Shown here in pieces: positions 46,359 through 55,657 of a stretch of 64,000 bases of DNA. The notes under the pieces are model-generated. The model was not told the origin of the DNA and searched no databases. It saw nothing but the letters and a program-made list of their open reading frames with translations. This DNA comes from CAXBBB01 sp963793245 (lineage in GTDB: Bacteria; Bacteroidota; Rhodothermia; Rhodothermales; BA12), in assembly GCA_963793245.1 (NCBI GenBank), contig CAWBZG010000002.1:310001-374000 (forward strand), given 5' to 3'. Position 1 is the stretch's first letter, and each line of letters begins with the position of its first letter. A program made the position numbers and the translations under genes.

Positions 46359-46581
46359 GAGTCGGGCGGTTGGGTGGACGCTGACTCAACGGCATGTGCC
46401 CGGTGCTGTTCGCACGGCGTGCGAAGGGCGAGTGGATTTGGTGGCAGCGCTGCGTTTCAACGGAAGGCGACAGCGGTTTGGGAGGAGTTTACACGCGTCG
46501 AGCAAACAGTGAGTCGCCATTTGAGAATGGGCACATGGGTGATTTAGGGTCGTAGTAGCTCATATCTCAACCTGTCCGGCC

Positions 46582-46836
46582 ATGACGCTCACACTCGATC
46601 TGCCCCTCGGTCTCGACCCCGAACGCGTACGCCTGCACACAGCTATTAGCCTGTTTCAAGACGGTGAGGTCGGCGTCGGTAAGGCAGCGCAGGTGGCGGG
46701 AATGAGCTACCGTGCCTTCTGGGATGAGCTGACCAAGCGAGGGATTCCGGTCATCATATACGATGACGCCGAAGACATCCGGCTCGAGATTGAGTCGGTC
46801 CGACGAATCACAGGTTCGCCTAAAGAGAAGGCATGA
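46582..46836 (+). CDS. UPF0175-family protein, probable antitoxin
   Basis: 84 residues. The family pattern is clear: HTAISLFQDGEVGVGKAAQVAGMSYRAFWDELTKRGIPVI, which contains a helix-turn-helix like core, and a short acidic tail (IIYDDAEDIRLEIESV). It overlaps the next gene by four bases (ATGA). UPF0175 and DUF3368 genes form a recurrent pair regarded as a type II toxin-antitoxin-like module, with this protein as DNA-binding antitoxin. Confidence 0.85.
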   Translation: MTLTLDLPLGLDPERVRLHTAISLFQDGEVGVGKAAQVAGMSYRAFWDELTKRGIPVIIYDDAEDIRLEIESVRRITGSPKEKA

Positions 46837-47294
46837 GTGCGCTCGTCGTCACAGACGCGTCGGTTCTCATTGCTCTGAGCCGCATTGGGAAGTTGGATCT
46901 GCTGGATCGGATGTACGACCGTGTTCTGGCCCCCAGCGAGGTTGCGCACGAGTTCGGCACCTGCCCCGACTGGCTCCACGTCGAAGATGTAGCAGACCGA
47001 GATGCGGTTCATCGGCTTGTGCGCCGCCCGCTGGATTTAGGTGAGGCGGAAGCTATCGTGTTGGCCCTTTCGAAGCCGGATGCTACGTTGCTCATCGACG
47101 AAGCGAAAGGACGGAAGGTTGCAGCGGGTTTTGGCCTGCGCATCATCGGCACGGCGGGCGTGTTGGCTGGTGCTAAAGAACGAGGGTTGATTGACGCGGT
47201 CGCTCCGTTGCTGGACGAACTGATCGGTGTGCATGGTTTTCGGTTGTCCGAACACCTGTACCACGTGATTCTGCGTCTGGTTGGGGAAGACTGA
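46833..47294 (+). CDS. DUF3368 PIN-like protein, probable toxin
   Basis: 153 residues. PIN-domain acidic residues can be placed at VVTDASVLIALSRIG (D near 8), DLGEAEAIVLAL (E near 70) and LLIDEAKGRKVA (D near 90), followed by IIGTAGVLAGAKERGLI, all typical of DUF3368. It would be a Mg-dependent ribonuclease held by the UPF0175 partner. Followed by a strong bidirectional terminator; the pair forms an isolated cassette between korA and ahcY. Confidence 0.87.
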   Translation: MSALVVTDASVLIALSRIGKLDLLDRMYDRVLAPSEVAHEFGTCPDWLHVEDVADRDAVHRLVRRPLDLGEAEAIVLALSKPDATLLIDEAKGRKVAAGFGLRIIGTAGVLAGAKERGLIDAVAPLLDELIGVHGFRLSEHLYHVILRLVGED

Positions 47295-47302
47295 AACGCA
47301 AC

Positions 47303-47335
47303 GAGGGCCACCCCACGCAGTGCGGAGTGGCCCTC
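47303..47335. terminator. Bidirectional terminator between the DUF3368 gene and ahcY
   Basis: GAGGGCCAC (47303-47311) pairs perfectly with GTGGCCCTC (47327-47335) around a 15-base loop. It lies midway between convergent stops. The T run is weak on both sides. Confidence 0.75.
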
Positions 47336-47371
47336 AAACTTCAGCGGTGCGACAGAAACCGTCGCAGACGG

Positions 47372-48667
47372 TCAAGTACCCGCCGAGTAGTCAGTCGCGT
47401 AGATGACTTGCTCATCGGTCAGACTGTCGATGGACAGGCCCATCGTTTCGAGCTTGAGGTTGGCGATCTGCTGATCGAGTTCTTCGGGCAGGTCGATGAC
47501 GGTGTTTTCCATCTTCTCGCCGTTCTTGTGCGACTCGATCAGGGCCAGGTGCGCCTGCAACTGGTTGGCGAAGCTCATGTCCATCACTTCGGACGGGTGA
47601 CCTTCGGCGGCTGCCAGGTTGACGAGGCGACCGTCGGCTAAGACGTAGACCTTTTTGCCGTTCTCCATCGTGTACTCGCGGTTGTCCGGGCGGACCATAC
47701 GCGTGTCGGTCGACACCTCGGCGAGTTCGGCGAGGTTGAGTTCGACATCGTAGTGCCCCGTGTTGCAAACGACGGCGCCTTCCTTCATCGACAGGAAATG
47801 CTCGCCGCGGATGATGTCTTTCATGCCGGTCGCGGTCACGAACACGTCGCCGAGTTTGGCGGCTTCGGCCATCGGCATCACGCGCATGCCTTCGAGCGTC
47901 GCTTTGAGCGCGGCGGTCGCCTTGACTTCGGTGATGATGACGTTGGCGCCCATGCCCTGAGCACGCATCGCGACGCCGCGTCCGCAGTGGCCGTAGCCTG
48001 CGACGACGAAGTTTTTGCCCGCCAGTAGGATCGACGAAGCACGCAAAATGCCATCGAGCGTCGACTGGCCCGTTCCGTAGACGTTGTCGAAGTCCCACTT
48101 GGTCTCGGCGTCGTTGACGGCGTAGACCGGGTAGCCCAGCTTGCCATCCTCGGCCATCGCGCGAAGGCGGTGAACGCCGGTCGTGGTCTCTTCGCTACCG
48201 CCGATGATGTCTTTGATCTTGTCTTTGTGCTCGCTGTGGACGCGGAAGATCAGGTCGGCGCCGTCGTCAAGCGTCGTGTGGGGCGTCTTGTCGATGGTGC
48301 GGTCGATGCACCAGTAGAAGTCCTCGGTGTTCTGTCCGTACCAGGCATAGATCTCGACGCCGTCGCCGTCGCCCTTGGGTCCGAGCGCGAGCGCTGCTGA
48401 CACGCTGTCGTTGGTCGAGAGCGGGTTGCATCCGCTCCACGCGACTTCGGCGCCGCATGCTTTGAGCGTTTCGATCAGGACGGCGGTCTCTTTGGTGACG
48501 TGCAGGCAACCGGTAATTTTGTATCCGGCGAACGGCTGCGTCTTGCTGTACTGCTCGCGCAGGCTCATCAAGACCGGCATGCGGCTTTCGGCCCACTCGA
48601 TGCGCAGACGGCCTTCGTCGGCGAGGGAGAGGTCTGCGACTTTGTAGGCGCCTTCTTTGTGATCCAT
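47372..48667 (-). CDS. ahcY: Adenosylhomocysteinase
   Basis: 431 residues from ATG 48667 (MDHKEGAYKVADLSLA). Substrate-binding segments ITGCLHVTKETAVLIETL and WSGCNPLSTNDSV, catalytic AVNDAETKWDFDNVYGTGQS, the NAD-binding VVAGYGHCGRGVA and the C-terminal LDQQIANLKLETMG are all present; the last residues usually end in DHYRY but here read YATDYSAGT. It hydrolyses S-adenosylhomocysteine to adenosine and homocysteine. The 350 bases upstream hold no recognisable SAH or SAM riboswitch. Confidence 0.95.
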   Translation of the reverse strand: MDHKEGAYKVADLSLADEGRLRIEWAESRMPVLMSLREQYSKTQPFAGYKITGCLHVTKETAVLIETLKACGAEVAWSGCNPLSTNDSVSAALALGPKGDGDGVEIYAWYGQNTEDFYWCIDRTIDKTPHTTLDDGADLIFRVHSEHKDKIKDIIGGSEETTTGVHRLRAMAEDGKLGYPVYAVNDAETKWDFDNVYGTGQSTLDGILRASSILLAGKNFVVAGYGHCGRGVAMRAQGMGANVIITEVKATAALKATLEGMRVMPMAEAAKLGDVFVTATGMKDIIRGEHFLSMKEGAVVCNTGHYDVELNLAELAEVSTDTRMVRPDNREYTMENGKKVYVLADGRLVNLAAAEGHPSEVMDMSFANQLQAHLALIESHKNGEKMENTVIDLPEELDQQIANLKLETMGLSIDSLTDEQVIYATDYSAGT

Positions 48668-49083
48668 TGTGGAGAGGTAGGTTGGTAACAGGAATGTCGT
48701 CCTGAGTAAATGCCACGTGACGGGCTTCGATCCCGGATCTGCGGCGCGAAACCGCGTGTAGGGCGGAGGTCGGGTGAAAACGGGTGGTTTGGATTGTCTG
48801 AATCGGGGACGGAATCGAGGGTGGGGCGCGTTCTTGTGTTCGTGACGATTTGCTGTTTTGACGATTGTCCGTCCTTTTGACTTGATACAAAAGGACCAAA
48901 AGATCAAGGCTTACGTCGCACTGGCGGACCCTGCGCTCCGTTCGCTGAACCCGTTCAGCTCGCTCGCAGGCTCGCTCCCTTCGGCTTCGCTCAGGGCAGG
49001 CGCCCACGAACGTCTTCTTGACGCTCTCTACGCTCCGCGTCTTTTTCGCCAGTCCGTCTCAGGCCGGTCCTATTCTCTGTTTC
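48668..49083. other. Divergent intergenic region between ahcY and the metallopeptidase gene
   Basis: 416 bases. It must hold the ahcY promoter and, on the other side, the peptidase promoter. A GC-rich low-complexity stretch with short dyads (GAACCCGTTC, GCTCGC) runs from about 48940, and contains the repeat listed next. No gene or RNA is supported. Confidence 0.6.
48969..49002 (-). repeat. Dispersed GCCTGCCCTGAGCGAAGC-type intergenic repeat
   Basis: The minus strand reads GCCTGCCCTGAGCGAAGCCG, then AAGGGAGCGAGCC. This resembles a short dispersed repeat seen in many bacterial genomes, recognisable when translated as PERSRR. Only one copy is in the window, so the repeat status rests on recognition of the motif. 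Confidence 0.4.
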
Positions 49084-52000
49084 ATGCGCTTTCTCCTCCT
49101 TCTTGCTTTGCTTGCCGCGGTGCCTGTTCAGGCGCAGGAGGGTGTGCGATTCAACGGCTTGCGGGCCGAAGCACGTGCTGCTGCCAGCCGGGGAGCGGGC
49201 GTACTCGACTTGCCGACGCGCCGTGTCGCCGGGTTACGCGTCGACGTGCGCTCGGGCGCCATCCGGGGCGACTATGATCCGCCTGCATTCTCTGCTACTG
49301 GTTTGGGTGGCGAAGCTGCGGCGCGTAGCTATCTGTCGCAGTTCGCTGGTCGGTATGGGCTGGCTGCCGACCTCGCCGATTTACGGCTGACGCGGGTGAC
49401 CGAGGGGCGCTACGACCAGCACGTGACGTTCGAGCAGACGGTCGATGTGGGCGGCGAGGTGTTGCCTGTCTTTGCGACGAGCGGTGCAGGTGAGCATGAC
49501 GGCGAACGGACGCGTGCTGATGGTGCAGTCAGGTTACGAGCCGATTGGCAAGGTGGTGGATGGGGCGTGGGATGATGCGGCGGCGCGGCGGAGGGCGGCG
49601 GCGCTGGTCGATGGCGGCGGACGCGTCGCCGATTTGACGCGCGTCGTGATGCCTGCGGGTGATGGGCGAGTGGCGCAGAAGGCGTATGTCGGTTGTCGTC
49701 GTCGGGGCGGATGAGTGGGCGTTCGTGATCGGGCTGGAGGGATCCGTCCTCTTCGCGGCTCCGCGGACGGCGCATCATGCGCACGCATCGGATGCTCAGG
49801 CGCCGACGTTCGGTTTCGCGAAGGGCGCATCCGCTGGTCCGTTCGCGTCTCTGGCCGACGTCGCTCAGGCCGATGGTAGCGGGCTGGGCTTCGATCCCGA
49901 TCCGCTGACGACGGCGGGCGTCGACTACGGCGGCGCGTACGCGGACAACGACGACGCCGATACGCCCGAACTCACTGCGGCACGTGTCGAACTCACTTTG
50001 CCCGAGATCACACAGCGCGGCGGTTTGTGGCATCTCGAAGGCCCGTACGTCGTCATCGACGGGACGCTGGGCGCGCGCTATTCTCCGCCGTCCGAGACCG
50101 ATCCGAACGCCTTTCGCTATACGCGCGCCGACGACCGCTTCGAAGCCGTCATGGTGTATCACCACGTCGACGACGATCAGCGCCGCGTCCAGTCGCTCGA
50201 TGTCGGGCGCCCGATTTTCGAGCAGCCGATCCGCATCAACCCGCAGGGCGATCTGTCGGACAACTCGCGCTTCTTTACTAACGACCTGACGATCCGCATG
50301 GGCATCGGTGCCATCGACGATGCCGAGGACGCGATGGTGATCCGCCACGAATACGCCCACGCGCTCCTCAACGCCGACGCGCCATCGCTCTACCAACGGC
50401 AAGACGGATCGGCACTCCACGAAGGATGGGCTGACTATTGGGCGGCGAGTTGGCGCGCGTCGAAAATCGAAGCGGGGGAGGGCAGCGGCGACGTGCGCGA
50501 CGTGTTTCCGTGGGACGGAAACAACGGCTGCTGGCAGGGCCGTCGCCTCGACCATCCGGGCAGCTACCCTGGCAACACGGGCTACCCGGCGCCCGGCGGT
50601 GGCTGCGGCAACTTCCCGACCATCTATCAGCGCGGCATTCTGTGGGCGACGACGCTCTTCGATCTGCGCGCCGAACTGGGCGCCGACGTGATGGACCGGC
50701 TCGTCGTCGCGTCGCACGCGTTCGTCGGCAACGTGTCCGGTGTGCCTGCTTTTGAGTCGGCGGCCCAGGCGCTGCTCGCTGCCGACGAAGCGCTCTACGA
50801 CGGACGCCATCGTCGCACGCTGGCGCTGGGACTGAGCGCGCGCGGATACGTCGACGCATCAGCGGCTGGCCCCGATCTGGCGCACAGCGCGTTGCGGTCG
50901 ACCGAGCAGAGCGGAGGGACGCGTAGGGTTGCGGCGTTGGTGAGTCCGGCGAGCGCGACAGCGCGGCTCGTCTACCGCATCGACGGCGGCGCAGATCAGA
51001 CACTGACGTTGGCGCCGGTCGCATCGTCCGATTCCGTCGCCGTCGACTTACCGATTCCCTCTGGCCCGGCGACGATCACCTACTTCCTGATGGCGACCGA
51101 CCCGGCGGGGCGCACGACGCGGCTTCCCGTCGACGGGGCGTTCGTGTTTCAGTCCGGTCCCGATACAACACCGCCCACTCTCGATCACCGTCCGCCCGGA
51201 ATCCTACCCGCTTCGGCGTGGCCTGCCCGCCTGAGCGTCGACGCGACGGATGCGCTGGGCGTGGCAAACGTCCGGCTCAATTTTGTCTACGCGTCACAGG
51301 GGCAGACGCTACGCGAGGGCGAGTTGGCAATGGAGCGCACCGGGACAGATCTGTTTCAGGTCCGCCTTCCGGATGACTTGCCCCAGGCTCCCCGCGCGGG
51401 CGACGTCGTGACCTACTCGTTCGTCGCCGTCGACAGCGCCCAAGCCGCTAACTCCGCTCGGCTGCCCACATCGGATGCATTCGTGCTCACGCTCGTCGAC
51501 GAGGGCGATCTGTTCATCTACTCGTTCGAGACCAACACGACCGAAGGCTTCCGCGCAGACGACGCGTGGACGCGCACGTCGACTGCCGCCAATGCGCGAA
51601 GCGGAGAGCGCGCATGGCAGGTTCAATCTCCGTCGGCAGGCACGTCGGCTCTCGACCTGCCGCCCTTCGATCTGCCGGATGGTGGCGCGTGGCTCGCGTT
51701 TTGGCACCGCTACGACGCGAGCGCAGGCAGCGGCGGCTACGTCGAGGCGCGCGTCGGTGAGGCGGACTGGCAGCGGCTCGTACCCGGCGTAACCGATTGG
51801 GGCGCTCCCGGCGGACCGACCGACGGCTACCCGGCAACTGTCGGCGGCCTGGGCGTGTGGAGCGGCGACAGCCGAGGCTGGCAGCGCGCCGCTGTGCTCT
51901 TGCCCGGCGGCGATGGCGTGCGCGTCCGGCTGGTGTTTGCGTCAGACGGATCGCCCGCTCGCTGGTCCGTCGACGACGTGAGCGTCGCCACCGACTCGAT

Positions 52001-53100
52001 CCGCGATGCGTCCGACCCTGTTGCCTCTGTCGTGCCCGCCGCTATCCAGACGCGCGAGGCCCGCATCGCTCCGACGTTCGCAATCGACGTGCAGGACGAT
52101 CAGGGCGTCGCCGCTGTCTATGTCGATGTGGAAGCGGGTGGCGGGTCGGCTCGTTTTCGGCTCGATCAGACGCGCGCTACGCCTCAGTCGGCGACGTTCG
52201 CTGCCGCGCTGCCCGATAGCTTGCTCGGGCCACTCGGATTTGCAGCCCCCGGTCCAGCCGCTGGATCGTCGCTCCGCTACGCGTTCGAACTGGTGGACAT
52301 CGCCGGAAACCGCGTCCGCGCGCCCAGCGGCGAGAGGTTGCGCCTGGACTTCCGTACGCTCGACGTTAGGGATGCGCTGGCGGGTGCTACTCCGGTCGGC
52401 GCCTGGCGAAACGAAGGCAGCGGCTTCCGTGCCTCAGCCCGCTCCGACGGACGCACGCTCTCCGCGCTCTTGCTTCCGCCGCTCGACCTGCCCGCCAACG
52501 CCGATGCTTCGACGTTTGCGCTGGCGCACCGCTTCGATCTGCCCAATGGCTCAGGCGCCCAACTCAGCCTCTCCGCCGACAGCGGCGCTTGGCAATCGCT
52601 CGAACCCATCGGCGGCTATACGTCGACGTTCTCGCGCCCCGATCATCCGCTCGACGGTCAGCCCGTGTGGACCGGCAGCCAGCCCGATACGACGATCCGC
52701 TTCGACCTGTCGCAGTGGGCCGGGCAGACCGTGCGCATCCGCGCCCTGATCGCCCACACCGACGCGTCCGGTGAGTGGAGTATCACCGCTGCCGACCGCC
52801 TGATCGCCACGCCCAACGACACGTTTTCAGGTCCGCCCGCGCTCCGCCTCGACATCGCCGATACCGCATCCAATTCGCGGCCAGTCGCGCGTGACGTACG
52901 CCGTGCCGACCGAAGCCCGCGTCACGCTCGAACTGTTCGACCTGCTCGGTCGCCGCGTCGCGCTCCTGATCGACGGCGAGCGCCGCACACCTGCCGCCTA
53001 TCAGCATCCGCTCGACACGTCGCGATTGGCAGCCGGTGTCTACCTGTTGCGTCTGGAATCAGGCGGGCGGAGCGAGGTGCAGCGCGTGGTGGTGTTGTAG
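49084..53100 (+). pseudogene. Secreted M36-like metallopeptidase with T9SS-type C-terminal domain, three frameshifts
   Basis: Signal peptide RFLLLLALLAAVPVQAQ at 49084. A propeptide-like region (VTEGRYDQHVTFEQTVDVGGEVLPV) breaks near 49485 and again near 49690; the frame then runs from VVGADEWAFV to 52880. The catalytic part has the zinc motif RHEYAHALLN and HEGWADYWAAS downstream, as in fungalysin-like gluzincins. Long Ig/jelly-roll repeats follow, with two related lectin-like segments (LAFWHRYDASAGSGGYVEA and LALAHRFDL-type). A last break near 52880 leads into YAVPTEARVTLELFDLLGRRV...GVYLLRLESGG, a type IX sorting domain ending at 53100. Three one-base excesses explain the exact length. Confidence 0.8.
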
Positions 53101-53136
53101 ATGCGGGGCGACGACATGCCACTCCGGGCGCGCGAT

Positions 53137-53733
53137 CTATGCGTCGTCACGCGCGAACACATCCAGCCGGTACGTCTCCATCCGGTGACCGTGCAGGTGC
53201 CGAAATCCCTCGTGAGCCAGCGCTGCCTGATGAACCGCATCGCCCGTTAGTGGATAGTCGTCGACGTAGGGCGTCCAGTGGACGAGCAGCAGATGACCGT
53301 CGGGCGTGAGGGCGTTTCGGCATAGATTGAGCGTGCGCCGCAGGTCCGTCGTCGACCAATAGTAGCCGACTTCCGAGAGCAGAATCAAGTCGAATGCCGC
53401 ATCAGGAAACTCGCCTGGCAAATTGCGGCGCTCGAACGTGACGTGCGGCAGATCAGCGCATCGCGCGCGGGCTTGTTCGAGTGCGCGCTCGGCTACGTCG
53501 AGGCTCAGGAGCGATTCGCAGCGCGCGGCCAATCGCGCGGTCAGCACGCCGATGGAGCAGCCGACTTCGAGCGCATGGGAGTATGTCGCGCGCGGCAGGG
53601 CGGCGAGCGTATCGTCGTATTTGGCGTGTTCGTAGGCGCTCGTCTCAAAGCTCCACGGATCGTCGGCGTGGGCGTAGACACCGTCGAAATAGTCGGGCGC
53701 GAGCGAGTCGGCGGGCGAATCAGCAGGGGGCAT
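53137..53733 (-). CDS. NodS-like SAM-dependent methyltransferase
   Basis: 198 residues. Signature YFDGVYAHADDPWSFETSAYEHAKYDDTLAALP precedes motif I HALEVGCSIGVLTARLA, an order specific to the NodS/NoeA-type N-methyltransferases; LILLSEVGYYW follows. NodS N-methylates the deacetylated amino sugar of Nod factors. Here it is the last gene of a four-gene operon, overlapping the PIG-L gene by 14 bases. The substrate is probably an amine or hydroxyl on the product of the other enzymes. Confidence 0.85.
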   Translation of the reverse strand: MPPADSPADSLAPDYFDGVYAHADDPWSFETSAYEHAKYDDTLAALPRATYSHALEVGCSIGVLTARLAARCESLLSLDVAERALEQARARCADLPHVTFERRNLPGEFPDAAFDLILLSEVGYYWSTTDLRRTLNLCRNALTPDGHLLLVHWTPYVDDYPLTGDAVHQAALAHEGFRHLHGHRMETYRLDVFARDDA

Positions 53734-54478
53734 CGTGCGGGGAGAGATAGACTTCGAACGGGACGGCGAAGCAGGCCAGAAAATCAGCGGAAAGTCGAAA
53801 ACCGTTGGGATCGTCGGCGATGAGGTCGGTCGTTTGTGAGCTATGAGCGGCGATGGCGGCGCGTTTGCGCTGGGTTACGTCCGAGATGTCGAGGCGCCAC
53901 GCGCTAGATTGGTCCAGCCGGGGCGCGCGCTCGGACGTGGGATGCGCCCACGCCCAAACCGGGTACTCGACCCACAGTGGTAGACGCGGCAGGGTCGGAG
54001 CGACGGCCTGGGCGAGGAGCCAGACGGCTTCGTGGTCGCGGTGCGGATCGCCGCGCCAGGGGACGAATAGCGTATCGGCGTCGAGAGGGGAGAGCAGCGT
54101 GCGCAACCGGTCACACGCGGCGTCGAATCCGGCTTCGTAGGGACGCGGGACGCCGCAGTCGGCGAAGCGGGCGAACGTGATCTGGTCGTCGGCCATGCCC
54201 AACTCGGCAACGGCATTGCGTGCCTCCCGTTCGCGCAGACTCATGAGCACGCGTGGGGGATGCGTGATGGAGTTGGGATGCGACTGCACGCCGTCCGTCA
54301 CAACGACGACATGCGGCTGTTGCCCGAACTGCTGCGCCAAAGCGAGCAGTCCGCCACAGCCCAGCGATTCGTCGTCCGGGTGCGGCGCGAGTACGACGAT
54401 GCGGCCCAACTCACGCACCGAGGTTGGACTGCGAAGCGGAAGTGTGTCGGTGCGTTCGAGCAGTGAGGGCGGCGTCAT
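53720..54478 (-). CDS. PIG-L family deacetylase
   Basis: 252 residues from ATG 54478 (MTPPSLLERTDTL). Zinc site: VLAPHPDDESLGCGG (HPDD) near residue 30 and the later PWRGDPHRDHEAVW (HxxH-type ligand), plus VVVTDG. PIG-L enzymes remove acetyl from N-acetylglucosamine-linked substrates such as GlcNAc-PI, mycothiol and bacillithiol precursors. Its start overlaps the acyl-CoA dehydrogenase stop by four bases. Confidence 0.92.
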   Translation of the reverse strand: MTPPSLLERTDTLPLRSPTSVRELGRIVVLAPHPDDESLGCGGLLALAQQFGQQPHVVVVTDGVQSHPNSITHPPRVLMSLREREARNAVAELGMADDQITFARFADCGVPRPYEAGFDAACDRLRTLLSPLDADTLFVPWRGDPHRDHEAVWLLAQAVAPTLPRLPLWVEYPVWAWAHPTSERAPRLDQSSAWRLDISDVTQRKRAAIAAHSSQTTDLIADDPNGFRLSADFLACFAVPFEVYLSPHDAPC

Positions 54479-55657
54479 TGTACCTCGCGCATCCAAGGCA
54501 CCTCGCCGACCACGTCGGATCCCAGCGCGCGGTTGTCCCCACGCTCAGCGGCGTGCGCTCCGGCTGCCGCTACGACGGCGTCGGTTGCCGGTTGGCGAAG
54601 GTAGAGACGCAGGTCGCGTCCGATGCGTTCGATGGGAGAGGGAGCCAGCAGCCCACGCGCGCCGACGCTGCGGTCGACGCGCTCCATCACGTCCAGGCAG
54701 ACGCGTTCGATGGCCGTCCGCGTCATCTGCGCGTAGGCGACTTTGTCTGCGTTCGAAGCCGAGGATTCGAGTAGCCGTGCTGCGCCGCTCAGCCACAAAT
54801 ACCCCGTTTCCAGCGCAACCGCCAGTTCGCCTAGCCGCATCCGCTGATGCGCGTCGCCCGTCCGCCCGAGACTAAGCAGGTGATCGCGGCACGCGTCGAA
54901 CAGCGCCTGAGCACCTCCGAGTTGGACAGCCGCAAACCGCACCGATCCGCCGTTGAAATGCGGCTCGCGATGATAGTCGTCGGGCGTGCCGATCAGCCAC
55001 TCGTCTGGTAGCTCGACGCCCGAGAAGTCGACTCGGCCCGAGCGCGTGGCGCGCATTCCCTCAGCCGTCCACCAACTCAGGATCGACGGGCAGGTCGAAG
55101 CGTTCCATCGGGATCAGCGCCATCTGCCATCCCTCGCCGTCGATGGGGCCGTTGACGAACGGACGGTCGACGTAGCCCGCGCCCGAGCAGAACACTTTGG
55201 CGCCTTCGAGAAGAGCGCCGGTTGGCGTGCGCGTCATCTGCACGTCGTCGCCTGCTCCGGTATTCCAGACGCCGAAGATCTTGCCGTCGTGGGCGTCGCA
55301 TGCGGCTTGCGCTTGTTGCGCCTGGGTGCCATACGTGCAGACCAGAATCAGCGCGTTGACATGTCCCTCATAGATGCGTCCGACCGGAAGGCTGCCCCTA
55401 CCTACGTTCGCCAGTACGCGCAGGAGCAGATTCAGCGTATGCGGCTCGGTCCCCAATCCGTTGCCGCCTAATGCGCGCGGAAGTGGGGCAGTCATCAATC
55501 CCGAGTCCGCCAGCGCCTGAAACGAGCGGACTGGAAACGCGCCCTGTACGTCTTCGTCGGCTGCCCACGTTGCGATGCGTCGGGCGACGAGACGAGACCG
55601 GTGGAGCAGGTCGTCGGAGAGCGCACCGTCGCCCGTGTGTGGAGGTTCAGGCAGCAC
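54475..55657 (-). pseudogene. Acyl-CoA dehydrogenase-like protein, one-base frameshift near 55070
   Basis: GTG start at 55657 inside the end of the glycosyltransferase gene. N-terminal part: AFPVRSFQALADSGLMTAPLPRALGG, LRVLANVGRGSLPVGRIYEGHVNAL and KIFGVWNTGAGDD. One extra G in CCTGAGTTGG near 55070 breaks the frame; removing it gives VDPSWWTAEGMRATRSGRVDFSGVELP, a typical acyl-CoA dehydrogenase middle-domain sequence. The helical C-terminal domain follows (YLWLSGAARLLE, VCLDVMERVDRSVGARGLL). The total length is one base over a codon multiple. In this operon it may desaturate or oxidise an acyl or amine substrate. Confidence 0.8.

Noticed and set aside
48668..49083. SAM or SAH riboswitch upstream of ahcY
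   Set aside because: The region lacks the conserved core sequences of those classes; it holds low-complexity GC-rich DNA and a dispersed repeat.
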